Below are positions 1 through 11,753 of a DNA stretch of 64,000 bases, in pieces (positions within the stretch are counted from its first letter, which is position 1; each line of letters begins with the position of its first letter). Under the pieces are notes generated by a model. The model was given only the letters and a program-made list of their open reading frames with translations, ran no database searches and was not told the origin of the DNA. Source of the DNA: Calycina herbarum (Eukaryota; Ascomycota; Leotiomycetes; Helotiales; Pezizellaceae); the NCBI GenBank assembly GCA_001414485.1, contig LLEY01000034.1, forward strand, positions 400,693 to 464,692. The letters run 5' to 3'. The translations under genes and the position numbers were made by a program.

Positions 1-224
1 ATAGTAGAAAAGTAGAAAATAAATCATTTATAATATAAAAGACTAACTTATAGTATTTTAAAAAATTTACTTAATTCTTTAAAAAAAGGATATTAAATAA
101 GAATTAAATAAAATCTTAAGTATTTTAGCTATAGATTAGAGCTCTATATAGCTAGTTATAGAACTTAGTTAAGATAGAAAAAATAATTTTTTATTTTTGA
201 GACTAGATATATAATTAGCTACTA
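1..224. other. AT-rich non-coding flank
   Basis: No reading frame or RNA gene is visible. The stretch is strongly AT-rich with TA-rich runs and few CA/TG dinucleotides, like the RIP-damaged DNA at the right of the window. It is probably degenerated repeat DNA, but I cannot assign it to a family. Confidence 0.6.
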
Positions 225-735
225 CAGTGAGTTGCGAGTTAAGCTTGAATTTGCCCACTTTTTTTGTAAACCGAGCTTTTTGAGATTTTCCCCCTTTTTA
301 GGCACTCTTTTACCTATTAATTAATAACAACATATGATATACTATTTATAAGAATAGGAAAGAAGAGGCTTATATCTCCCCTTGTATTCTATAAACTTTA
401 TAGGACAAAAATAGACAATTTTATATCTGTCTTGATTTTTATAGGGTCTTGGCATAGCCTGTCGACCTTACAGGGGGTAGTGAAAATCTTTTCAAGAAAA
501 GGGGTTATTTTAAGAATTATTTATCTTTTAGTTTACTTTTGTTATACTTACTTTAAATTGATAAATTATATAGAAGAGAGATAATTAGATACAGCGCTTC
601 TTTCTAGCTAGGCCTCGTCTCTTTTAGAGTACTTTTATTTTCTGTCTTCTAAAGAAAAGAGGGAGAAAGCCTTAATAAAAAAAGCTCGGATTACAAAAAA
701 AGTAGGCAAATTCAAGCTTAACTCGCAACTCACTG
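225..735. mobile_element. MITE-like element with about 50-bp TIRs and TA target duplication
   Basis: The two ends are inverted copies of about 50 bases. The left end starts CAGTGAGTTGCGAGTTAAG at 225 and the right end is its reverse complement finishing at 735, with only a few mismatches. TA dinucleotides at 223-224 and 736-737 flank the element, as expected for Tc1/mariner-superfamily insertion. At 511 bp, and with no transposase-like reading frame, it is best read as a non-autonomous element. The interior is less AT-rich than its surroundings. Superfamily assignment rests only on the TA duplication and the CAGT terminus. Confidence 0.85.
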
Positions 736-737
736 TA

Positions 738-1729
738 CTTTACTTAATATTTTTTTTTAAAAGTAATCTTAAATAATTTCTTTATAGATAAAGAGATACT
801 AGTTAAGTAAAGAGATAGTAGAGAGTATTAGAAGCTAGCTTAAAACTAAAATGTGATAGTATATCTAGTATCAGCGTACGACTAGCCGGGCGTCGAGCTA
901 TACTTAGACTTTAATTAGGCTATACTTTAATTAAGAATTAAAACTTAAATTAAATAGATGTTAAATTCTAGGCCTCTAGTCTATCTAAGGTACTCTATAT
1001 TATATCGTTTTAGGTCTTAAAAATAGAATTTAATTTTTTTTACTTAAGTAAAGTAAGTCTGTTTTGTGTTTTATGTTTTGTGTTTTTCTATTGGCCAACT
1101 CTCTGCTACTGTCCTCCTTACGTGCCGTAATAAGTTGTATTGTGGTTTTGGTTTTGGTTTTTGGAAATTTGGATGGAACCACTAGAGTTAAGTTAAGTTA
1201 TTGATGGTTGGTTAGAAGACTGATGGTTCCAAGAGCTTCTTATAGAGGAAAAGACTTGGCGTTACTAGCTTCAAGATTAGCGTACCTCAGTAGTGAATTC
1301 GTAATTGCAGTTTGCAAACTGTCATGTGACTGATTTTTTTTCTCGTGGCAAGCAGTGATCGGCCTCTAGAAGGGGCTCCCATGGAATATTCCATAAAAAG
1401 ATACCGCTGGAAGGTTCCAGGGCGAGGTCAAGATGGAACGGAATCTTTCATAAATATCAAAAAATGTCTGGAGTCTTCCACTATACAACTATGGAACACC
1501 CTTAGGATCCCAATTACCAACCACCGTTCATTCCTTATCTTTTGAACAATCAAATCCAACTGCTTGCAAAAGGTGGTACAACATGATGTATTTGACTGGT
1601 GTTTACTCGGACCTTCTTTCGTAAACAATAATGAGGAAGTGACAAGTGAGCCCTTGCCAATATGAGATCAAACAAGGCCATTATTTCAATATAAGATCTC
1701 AGCAAAGTTACCTGAAATAATGTATAACC
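738..1729. other. Non-coding: AT-rich tail, then intergenic DNA
   Basis: From 738 to about 1080 the sequence is AT-rich and RIP-like. From about 1080 base composition becomes ordinary. Short open frames exist on both strands but show no recognisable protein and overlap each other. A perfect 14-base palindrome (CAGTTTGCAAACTG) lies at 1308-1321. This is the 3' flank of the permease pseudogene; nothing else can be supported. Confidence 0.5.
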
Positions 1730-4687
1730 TCAATAATCCCTCGACCTCTCCTGACTCCTCATCCTCGCCATTTCCAACTCCCTTCTAAAATCTGCAGCCA
1801 CAGGTACTCTCCCATCCCTACCATACCCTATCCATCCCATCTCACCCCCATGTCCATCCAAAGCACTAACTGTACTCCCATTTCTCTGTATCGGTCCCTC
1901 GGAACTAGGTGTAACTGGCAATTCTGTAGAAGGACTGATTTCATCCTGTGCATATGGGGAATGTGCCCTTTCATCTTGGGCTTGGAAATTTACAGCATGG
2001 AGTTGGTCTGCTGTGGGCGGCATAATTATTCCATTCATTGGTGGAGCCGGTGAGGGTATGTAGGTGTGCAGAGGATCTTCGTTGCTGTGGGATGGAGGAG
2101 GGGATGGTGGTTGGTAGGCGAATGGATTGGGAGGAGCTGGTGGGGGTAGATGAGGAAGATTGGTGGTACTTGGGGGAGATGTATCTCCCCCTGGACCATC
2201 TATTAAGTCGTTGAGGGTGGTTAGAGTGGCTCGTAGTTGGTCCAAACTGCCGAGCCTGACGTAACCACGTCGATTCCAGAGTTTGAGAATGACGAAGATT
2301 ATGACTAGTATGAGAGGCTAGTTTGTAAGAATTAGTAAGTTGAGTTGGGACTTCGGATACTGAATTTACTGACCCCCAGATATATAGTTAAGGCCTTGAA
2401 CTGTAGCTGTTCTCCGTTGAACATATTGACGGCATTCAAAATAAAGACAATGACAAAAAAAAACACAAAACCAATGTATGCGGGTCCTGGGTGGATTGAA
2501 GCAGCATAGCTTGAAAATACAACTCGAGGCCATCGTTGATACCTTCCCATATTGGAGCCGACCTACATGGTTCGATGCATTGACAACCTGTCGATCATGT
2601 TAGATTCTGACTGAGACGGCACATCACCAGAGTTAGCTAAGACACATACCACTTGTTATATCTAATAAATGCCAAACATTGGGAGGCCCATGCGAGCAAA
2701 CATCCCACACTTCCAATTTCAATAAGGGTATGCTGCATCTATACATAATTTATTAGTCTGTAGAAAACGAAGTTAAAACATCACCAAGGTCACTTACCTC
2801 ACTCTGCGTAAATTTATTCTGCAAGTGGACGAATGGCAGCCAAGAAGCAAAAGCAAATGTGGAGACAATGAGAGCCCAGACAGGAATTTTTGTTGTAGGA
2901 GAAAGGGTGTTTAGTTTCGCAAAAAAACTAACAACTCGGCGAGAATCCAACTGGTCAAGATCTCTTGTAAGTCCATAAAGCGTTCTCGACGCAATATAAA
3001 GTGCTGAGTTCGCAGTACTCAATCCGGAGTATACAATGAACGCCACCAGAACACCTGGAAGGATAGGAATTCCTACTTGGAGTGCTGCTATCACCGGAGC
3101 AGCGGTAGATCGTGACGAGGGATCGAACGCTCATGGGATATGACCTAGTGCGGAAATCCCTTGGATGACATCGACGTGCTGTTGGAAATAGAACTTGGGT
3201 AAATCTCGATTGAACCACTCTATGTTTGCTACAAAGCCACCGATGAGGATCAGATAAACTACGGTGACGAGGTATGCTATGTGTTTGACGGGGCCCTAGT
3301 AAATATGAGTTTAACGCGTCTAATGGATTGAGGTTTTGTATTTTTAATTTAAGACCCGAATTGAACTTATCAGCCTACGCACCTTTAGACGACTGGGATT
3401 CTGGGCTTCAAACGCAGTGACCTGTAGCAAATTAGCATACGTTTTTCTTGTTGAATCAAGAGCTGTGAACAGATAAAACTTCCTCCTGGCCACCAAAAAG
3501 AGGACTCCAGAAAGTAGAACGAGATGAAAGTTACATACTGTTATTAATTTAACCCCGATATATGAAAAAAGAGCGAGAGGAATGGAAACCATTACGGCAT
3601 TGAATGGCGTCGAGGCCACGTAAGGGTTGTGAGTATTCCCATCGTTGAAGACTAAGAAGGCATTAGCAGCATTGGGAGGGGCAGCCCGAAAATGGAAAAC
3701 TCACAAGTACTTCCGATGGCTTCTTTATCACCAAGATCTAGGAACATTGGTTTAAACTTGAAGAAATGACTCGTACATACTTCCAGTGCTTATACACATC
3801 ATGAGGACGAAAATGACAAACACTAATAAAACCTTGAAGATACCACCCACAAGCTCAAACCAACCAAAAACCTAGATTCTGTACGTCAACATGGTACAGA
3901 ACATGAAGGGGGCAAACTTACCCTGACACCCCTGGAATTAATAATGAAAAGAACGAGCAGAAACAAGACATATGTGACATTTAAAAGTGGGAAAGAGAAC
4001 CCAGACCAATAATTGAGCAGGTCGGCAGAACCGATTATCAAAGCAGCTAGAGTTACTACATAAGTATACCTAGGCCCACATTTAGATACGAACTTGTAGA
4101 TTCCCAGGAGAAGGGACCCCGAGATGGACATCGAAGTTAATATCTCGCCGTTCTAACTTCCTTGTACAATGTACAATTTAGCCTTAACCTAAATACTTTG
4201 AGACAATGGAACTCGATTGTCACAAAAAATCTAGGTTAAATTGCTGTAGACCTTTGGGATAACTGTTTGAATTATCCTAGAAAGTCGGCACAACGAGAGA
4301 TTGTACTGTTCAATAAGACGGGATTGAGGCTCATCAGTATGTGATTCCCACAACAATAGCCAAATCCAAATCGACAAATGCTCTAACAAACTCAATCATG
4401 GCATTCGATATTGGCCACAGAACGATCATCTCGCAAACTCCCTCCATGACACATATTGCGACGAATCCCGCAATCGCGAAGGCAACAAATACCCCGGTGG
4501 GACCTGATATAGCGACAATTTGGCCACTTGTGGTAGCAAAACCAAGTCCGATCGTGCCACAAATGGTGAGGAACTTACTTGAAGCTTGTGAACATCGGCA
4601 TCTTGAAGTGGGAATATGAGGAAAAGACCTACTAAAATTTGGTAGCTTTTTAATCCTCGCCTGCTTGGGATGAGTCTTGTATCTCAA
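1730..4687 (-). pseudogene. Amino-acid permease (APC family), disrupted by in-frame stops
   Basis: Several exons on the minus strand together resemble a fungal APC amino-acid permease. The N-terminal segment at 4334-4600 has CGTIGLGFATTSGQ. Later exons carry VTAFEAQNP (about 3390-3420), STAAP followed by NSALYIASRTLYGL (2990-3110), and a last membrane segment spliced across an intron (2373-2318) into a proline-rich tail ending at 1730. Introns with clean GT-AG ends are visible, for example one starting right after the SE codons near 2800. Three in-frame stops lie in conserved stretches: TGA at 4334-4336 where the family usually has Trp, TGA at 3131-3133, and TAG at 2563-2565. The first two fit RIP-type transitions. 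The part between 4140 and 4330 does not assemble. The 5' end is uncertain; coding-like sequence at 4775-4996 may be an upstream exon. I read this as a recent pseudogene. Confidence 0.75.
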
Positions 4688-5114
4688 ATCGCCGTGTGGG
4701 AGAGTCCTTACACGAGTCCATACGGATTTTCTGAACTTGGTGCCATTTAGATCAATATTGAGTTCGGAAGAGGGCTACAATACAAGAGGTGCCAATTGAT
4801 GAGCCTGACAGTATATGTCCAAAACAAGCGAAGTATCTTTGAGATTCCAAGGCTCCAGCGGCTGAGTCGCAAGTGTATTTGCATTTTGTTGGGGGCCGGT
4901 AGGATTCAGCCTTTCACGTCTCTCAGCCGCAATTATGTGTCTATTTCGTGAGACAACGACGCCACTTGACGCACGCCACCGGATACCAAAAGCCAATTGA
5001 GACTTCTGACCAAAAATCCAAATAGAAGATTAGTTTTCATGGCAAGTCTATAATTAGAATGACAAATACTAGAGCCGAGGTAGTAATCGAAATGTTGGAA
5101 AAACTCTAAAACAT

Positions 5115-5286
5115 GGACGCCATCAAAAGTACGGAGAATACAGGGCAGTGCGCTGTAATCCCCTGTAAAGTGATCTGAGTGGACCTCCCTGTAATTCAGG
5201 GCTTGCAGCCAAGCAAAAGCCCTCAGGGCAGATTACAGGTCATTACAGCGGACTGCCCTGTATTCTCCATACTTTTGATGGCGTCC
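5115..5286. repeat. Fold-back element / short MITE (172 bp)
   Basis: Arms of about 54 bases (5115-5168 and 5233-5286) are inverted copies with a handful of mismatches; both ends read GGACGCCATCAAAAGTA from outside in. The interior is also self-complementary, with several copies of a CTGTAAT-type motif, so most of the element could fold into one hairpin. No clear target duplication is visible, although ACAT occurs on both sides. It lies between the permease pseudogene and the 3' end of the kinase gene. Confidence 0.75.
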
Positions 5287-5424
5287 TCCGTACATCATTC
5301 TGCTCGCTTAGGAAACTTGTCATAGTGTTTGTCGACCATGAGCAGTTGACAACGAAAAGTCACCAGTGTTTTCAAATACGCGGAATATCAAGAGGCGAGT
5401 TTAGACCACAAACAGTGGATCTGA

Positions 5425-8400
5425 TTATTTTTGAACCAACGGGAGCCAAAATAAAGATAGCAGCCCTATAACAACAGCAACGGGTATAGAAGCATTTTGA
5501 AGATCACCTGGGTGACCCCACTTGAATAACCACAGAAACCAAAATGCGAAGGGACCTGTCAGTATCAATGCATGGTATATAGCGACTGCCAAAGCACTGA
5601 TTTTTTCGATCGCTAGAATCCCCCAAAAGTTCTCTCTATGAGCTCCCCCCTCCTCCAACGGTCGCAACTTCTTTGGGATTCGTTCAACAGCTTCACGCGA
5701 AGTTCGACAAGGCTTCTTACACCTATGAAGGAATCGGCACGTCAAGCCGCGTTTGTAGCAGGTGTAGAAACGGCGTTTAAACTCATGGGGTGAGATAGGC
5801 GGGATGTTATTGGGCATGGGTTTTGGTCGGTAGTCGTAATCTTTGTCCCCTGGCGGGGGGATTCCAGAGCAGCGCGTAGCAAACTCATGGTCGTCGAATT
5901 TCTCAAACTACTCACTGGTTAGCTGTCCGAATAGAACGGGATTGTGAAATGGGAGGCGTGTCATATACTTGAAAGAAGTCACAATGAGAGTATTTCCAAA
6001 TTCCGAACCAAAGAGCTAATGGACCACGGAGTTCAAGATACCTTTTTCGCATATCGGGAAAAAACCTGTCACTAGCTGCAGGTTTAACATCAATTTGCGC
6101 AAGCTTCACGTCCGGACCCGATAAAACAGCCAGAATTACGACATATTTCAGACTCTGCCAGTTAGTCCAACCTGTAGAGCCGTGTGAGGGACTGCTGACT
6201 GTTGGACTGCTGCCGGGAGTGGCCGCTGGTAGCTGGGCACTAGAAGGAGACATGCCGACAGGGTGTCCATTTCTACTCGTAGGAGATGTGAGGGGGCCGA
6301 TTGAGGCTTGACCCCCTTGAATTGGGGGAATATGAGTGTTCCCGGGTACCTCGATGTACTGTTTTACAAGGACTTGCAGTTTCCTTGCAAAGCTCGTAGG
6401 CACATCTGCCCCTCTCTTGTCTCCACACGCCTGAGAGTATCAATTAATTGTAAGTCAAGCAAGAATGGGTTGCAGTTGAGGTACATACACACTTGAAATA
6501 AACTCGTGCGAGACCGGGCGCGAGTCTCTGCGATAACGGCCCCATAGGCCACCAGTCCCAAGATTGCACTGTCATATCCTCCAAGTATTCCCTTACGAGG
6601 TCCAGGCCTCTATTTTGGTGGCTGTACCGAAATGAAATGTCACTCGCTGATGTTGTTTGCAGCTCTTGAAGTAAATTGCAAATTGAATAGAACTCCGTGT
6701 TACTTGGCGTGTCGTTGTTTAGTCTTGAGTAGGTCTCTGTAAGACTCTTCAAACTAGAACGGAAAGTAGGATTTACGAAATCTCGCAGATTTTGAACAAT
6801 TTGCTGAAATGGTACACTCGAAAGCATAAAATCCTTGAAGTCAGACAGGTCTTTCAAGAACGGTTGGTATTCAAGATCCTCGCCAGATGAAATACTTGAG
6901 CTCGCATCCGAAATGTTTCCATCAGAGGTTTCTTCGCCTGACTCGACATTTGCTCGGCGGGTATTAGTTGGGCTTATGGTCTGTTCTCGACTATCTGCCA
7001 CCCCGGAAGTGTATCTCTCAGGCGAAGAGCCCGGATCGTGGTTGGGTGGCTTGTTCTCTACCGGCTTGCTGTGTGTATTATTTTCAAATCCCTGTCGGAT
7101 TATGCTAGCTAGCCGAACTGCTCGTGAACGAACGAACCTAGCACACTCCCGTTCTTGCAAAGATGTTGACGCTCGCCGTAAGCCGATGGCAAACCTTTGG
7201 ATGAACCGAAGGAGTTTTTTTTCGAACTTGAGAGGGCCAATTTTCTTTGACTCAATTGCTTGAATACACAATGAAGAGAACTCGGTAACATCTAGAAGAA
7301 ACTTGACGACTTGTTTTATAGTCCGGTCATTATCTCGATCCAACATAGGCGTATCAACTGCAGGAAGAGAATCTTCTGGGATCATTGAAAAGGAACTCTT
7401 CTTCAGCAGAGGTTCCGCGCTCGACTCGTCATCCCTCTTAGCTCCAGATTCCCTCTCAGTGACTGTGAAATTGGTTCCGGTATCTGCTTGTCTCACCGAA
7501 AAATTACTTTTCTCCACCAAAAGGCTCTGCTGTTTACTTGTATTTTCTGCCCCTTGAGATTTTGAAGGTGCGTTGGCTACTTTTAGCCCCTCATTTTCTG
7601 TTTTCGTTGTGCCAGCAAATGACTCAACACCTAGACCTGCTGTAGAAAGATTCGTTTTGCCGACCGATATATGTAAGAGATCGTGGTCTTTGGAACTAGT
7701 GTTTAGTACTTCGTCCGGCTCTTTGGATTGTGCTGGCTTTGTTCCCACACTTGAATTTCCGACAGAAAGCTTGACATCATTGGCAATTAGTGTTTGATCA
7801 CTTTGATTGCTAAAAATACTCGGGCTTCGAGCTTTCTGAAAACCCACAAGCTTCTCAAACTGCCCACCCTCCAGGATGTTCGTCTTTCGTCGCTCAATGA
7901 TTCCACTAGGATGTGGAGGCTTGATATCATTGGCAATTAGCGTTTGATCACTTTGGCTGCTGAAAATACTCGGGCTGGGAGATTTTCGAAACCCTGCAGG
8001 CTTCATGAAGTGTTCAGTCTCCTTGATGGTCATTTTCCGTCGCTCAATCAGCCCACTAGGGTGTGAAACAACAATGAATGTGCCTGCAAAGTCTGTGATA
8101 ATCGCCGTCCCGTCGGTTTCAGCGTTAAACCCCTCTTGAAGTTTCTGAGCCTTCGATGGCATGCAATTTTGTGTATCAGCCGAGAGTTGTAAATTAACGA
8201 GACGTGGAGGTGACTTTTGTTGAACCATAACCAATGATTGGGCTCGGGTTTGAGGCTCCGTCGACTCAAAGGTTGCCGCTGCGACAATATCTTCAACGCC
8301 GTTTCCCATACGTGTAACTGTCGCTGACTTATGGGGAGCGTCTCTCTTGACGACATACACCCGGTTTGGTATTTCGAATGCAACGAATGAGCGGGTAAAT

Positions 8401-11400
8401 GGAAATATGAGACCGTTCTTGCCGTAACCAAGTCGCTCAGCCTGTTTATAATTAGAGATTGTCTTGGGTCAGTGGACATCGACTTCTTACTGGTGTCCGT
8501 TTTGTTGCAGTATTTAATATCTGGGTAGAATTAGAGGCATCCCATATATACCATCGGTTCTCATGGAGGCGAGCTTCCCCTAATGTCCAAGCAAACACGT
8601 AACGTCCGTCACTCGAGAATGATGCTCGGCGTAATTGGGGACCAGTGGGAAGCAATGTATGAAATCTAATTAGATTTCAAGTTAGTCAAAATATATGAGC
8701 ATTAAATTGCAACAGCTTTGCTTACCCCAGTCTTGAGGAAAAATAGCATAGACCACTATCAAGGGTGAATAGGGTATCTCCAAGGACATTGACGGCAACA
8801 TCGAGAACATATCTTGCTATGGAGTTAATGCTATCTGATACAGACATACTATTGTTGTTTGCAGAGAATGGATTTGGCGTCCAGAGCTCCACGCTCGTAG
8901 GGTCGAAATGAGTTAACTGGCACTGATATCGAAGAAACTGAAGGAGTTAGTTGAATAGACACGTTATAGATAGTGAAATGACTGTGATAATAGAATTCTG
9001 TTTTGTTCTAAGATCCTAGTATAATCAAAGCCTAGATACCCGGAACGATCGATGATAATTGTTCCAACGAATTTAAGACATTTAAATGATAGGGACTTCG
9101 GACAAGAAGAGCAATTGAAGGCCACGTTCACTTTTAATTGCGAGTACCTCAAAACGGAGAAGAAACATACCTTATAGTCGGTCCCCTCGACTGCACGAAC
9201 CACAATAAAATCTCCACACAAGCTCATCATATCCAACGCGCCGGAGGGTGGTCCTGGAATTTTCTGCGCAACATATCGATCCGTAATCCCATTCGTAGGC
9301 TTGGACGGTCTTTTAGGGGACCAATTATTCTGAAAATTGAGGTTGTGCACAGAAACCATTGATTTGGAAAGAAATGCAACTCGCGTACTGATTGCACAGA
9401 CTGCGGTCTTTATTACTTTCGGTTGTGCCGGAAGATGTACAAATGCGGCATCTGCTGTGAGAGACGACTGTCCAAAGCTTGAGCTTTCGTCGGAGGGCCC
9501 AGATCGAGGAGGGAAGTTTTGATACGTCGTGGAAGACGATGTTGGCGAATAGAGGGGCTGAACGTTTGCAGTATCGCTGCGAACAATACTTGGATACCGA
9601 GCAAGTGAGTTTTGCCCTGGATAGCCATTACTTCTGTCACTATTGTTCCTAGAGTGATGAATTGGGGTTGTTTGGATATGAGGCGGCGGTTGGAGACTTT
9701 GATGAGAAAAGTTGCGATGGCTTGGGAATTCTCTGTTAGATGAGCTATTGTTGTGGACATGATGGGCAGGTCGTCTATGATTCATCGAGTTGTGTGTGCT
9801 CGGAGGGATGACAGGCTGAAGGCCGGAATCCTCTATCAGTATTGCCTGCTCGGGTTTGGTCCACTCGCAGGTTCGCTGCATGTGAAGTGACTCCTCACTA
9901 CATATGATATCAAGTTCTTCTTGGGCCTGTAGAGCGGATAAACGTTGCGTTGGGCTGTCCACAAGGATTTTATAAATCACGTCTAGAGTTCTTTCAATCC
10001 ATGCGTCTTCTTGGCGGCCGTTTCTCAAGTCGTCAAGCCAGGAAACAAGATCAGGCTTGAGGATTGCTTTTCTGCCTTCGAGCCTGTAGAAGTAATCGTT
10101 TTTCGAGTCTCTCGATCTGGCCAATCCGGAGACGTAGTTTTTGCCACCCGTCGCAAATGCTAGTATTACTGCGAGCATACAGCCGAAGGACCACATATCA
10201 CTTTCTCTGCCCACAACACGGTCTTTGGTTGCCTGTACCTCAGGGGCTTGGAATGCTGCAACAAGTTAGTGCGTGTTTGCCTTCTTTAAACGATGACCTG
10301 AGTCGCGCGGTGGAGACGTTCTGTCGAGCACGATAATCAAGTATTTGGAAGAGGAAGGAATGAAAAAAGCTCACGCCCAGGATTACGTGTCGCCTTGGTT
10401 AACGAGAAGTGGGCGAGGAAATCCCCTGGAGCAAGCGCGGTCGCTTCACTCGGCTCCTTGATTCTTGCAGTTCCAAAATCATGAACTAGCCATTGACCTA
10501 AAATCAAGAAAATAGAGTCAGTTCACTTCTTTTAATGGGATTCACGAATTGCCAAGCATGTCTCGGGAGTAAAGATATAATAGAAGAAAATGTTCCGACA
10601 ATTTGAGACTTACCCACAGAGCGGACGTGGACATTTGGATTCCATATCACAAGAACGTTTTCTGGCTTAAAGTCCAGATGGGCACACGCAATCTTTTTAT
10701 CCGTCAAACGAAGGCGGAAATGCAAGAAGTCGAGGGCTCCAACAAGGCAGGCAGCCTCCATTAATAAATCATAAGGTGTAAATCGGGTTTGGCGCTCGAG
10801 ATAGTCATGATAGTCTCCCGTCAAAAATTGGCGTAGGTCCAAATCGGCTAGAGGGGACATGATATTGAAGTGACTGCCATGTGTAAAGGTGGTCAGACTG
10901 AGCATGATGTTATCATGCCGTCCAAGGCATTTCTTGAAGGAATGCAACGCACTTTGTTCAGCCCGGAAGTCCCTCGAAAGTGGTCCGTTGTTATCGCCGC
11001 GTTCGATTTCCTTTCTTGCGAGCCAAATTGGCTATATATCGGTCAGTAATCCATCATTGAGTTGTGTTTCAACACTCACCTCTGGATTTGGGTGTCCGTG
11101 TTCATACTGAAAGTGTTTGGCAGCCACTGCAAAATATTAGCTTGTGGTGTCCTTGTTCATCGGCCGGAACGTCACCCCGAAAACTCAAAATAAGAGCTTC
11201 AGAATATAAAAAGTTGCATACCGAGTTCTTTCGTCACAACACCCTGTGCACCCTTTCCAATCTCTATCGACTCCAGGAAAGGCATTCGAAATGGTCTTTC
11301 GTATTCTGGCGGATCATTTGTGTGATGCCTACCCTCTTCTAGCAAAATAATCGGAATAAATATATATTGGCATCTCGAGAAATGATAGCGGGATCCTACA

Positions 11401-11747
11401 GGGCTTTCACTGAGCGGGAGATTATCATCTGCGCGTCTTGGATATGGAAAGTCTAGAAATATTTTCTTAAAATCATTCCAGTCATCCCAATGAATCCATA
11501 TCAGTATCGACAAAATCTTTTTGAAATCCGCCTGTGCCTTATGTTGGAGCGTTTGTTCGTCCCAAGATAGACCCCTCGAGAGAATCTGGATCCGGGTCGG
11601 CGTCCAGATCCTCTCGACATCGTCTTCGCAGACGAATTCGAGACCCTCCTCATTGCATCGTTTCAATGAATCCTGTAGCTCGGTCCGAATTGCGGTTACA
11701 AGCTCTCTCCTTTGTTTCTCATTTGTCCACTGGAAGAATCGACTCAT
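5425..11747 (-). CDS. Large protein kinase with propeller-like region and C-terminal membrane module
   Basis: Ten exons splice in frame: 11747-11222, 11126-11080, 11031-10614, 10497-10375, 10255-9171, 8937-8726, 8665-8491, 8441-6489, 6430-5969 and 5907-5425, giving about 1,827 residues. Residues 1-160 are unrecognised. The kinase domain has a Gly-rich loop (GKGAQG, about 162-168), a likely VAIK lysine (AAK, about 177-179), HLD instead of HRD (309-311), DFG (337-339), APE (375-377) and DMWSFGC. A Ser/Asn/His-rich linker follows, then beta-strand-rich segments (SFSSDGRYVFAW, NRWYIWDAS) that look propeller-like, then a long disordered region with a 50-residue tandem repeat. The C-terminal module has a CACG motif and two hydrophobic segments just before the stop, a tail that recurs in large fungal signalling proteins. 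The first ATG follows an in-frame stop at 11772-11774. The exon 5/6 junction (9171/8937) is least certain, since 9170-8980 is also open. A 5' exon upstream is possible. Confidence 0.8.
7764..8063 (-). repeat. 150-bp tandem duplication inside the kinase gene
   Basis: Two adjacent 50-residue units (8063-7914 and 7913-7764) encode HPSG(L/I)IERRK at their start and SPSIFS(S/N)QSDQTLIAND near their end. Start and end of the unit are nearly identical while the middle has diverged, which suggests selection on the two motifs or partial gene conversion. The unit keeps the reading frame. Confidence 0.9.
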
Positions 11748-11753
11748 TATCAA

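Noticed and set aside
6835..7797. Plus-strand frames opposite the kinase gene
   Set aside because: Shadows of the long minus-strand exon 8441-6489; no motifs.
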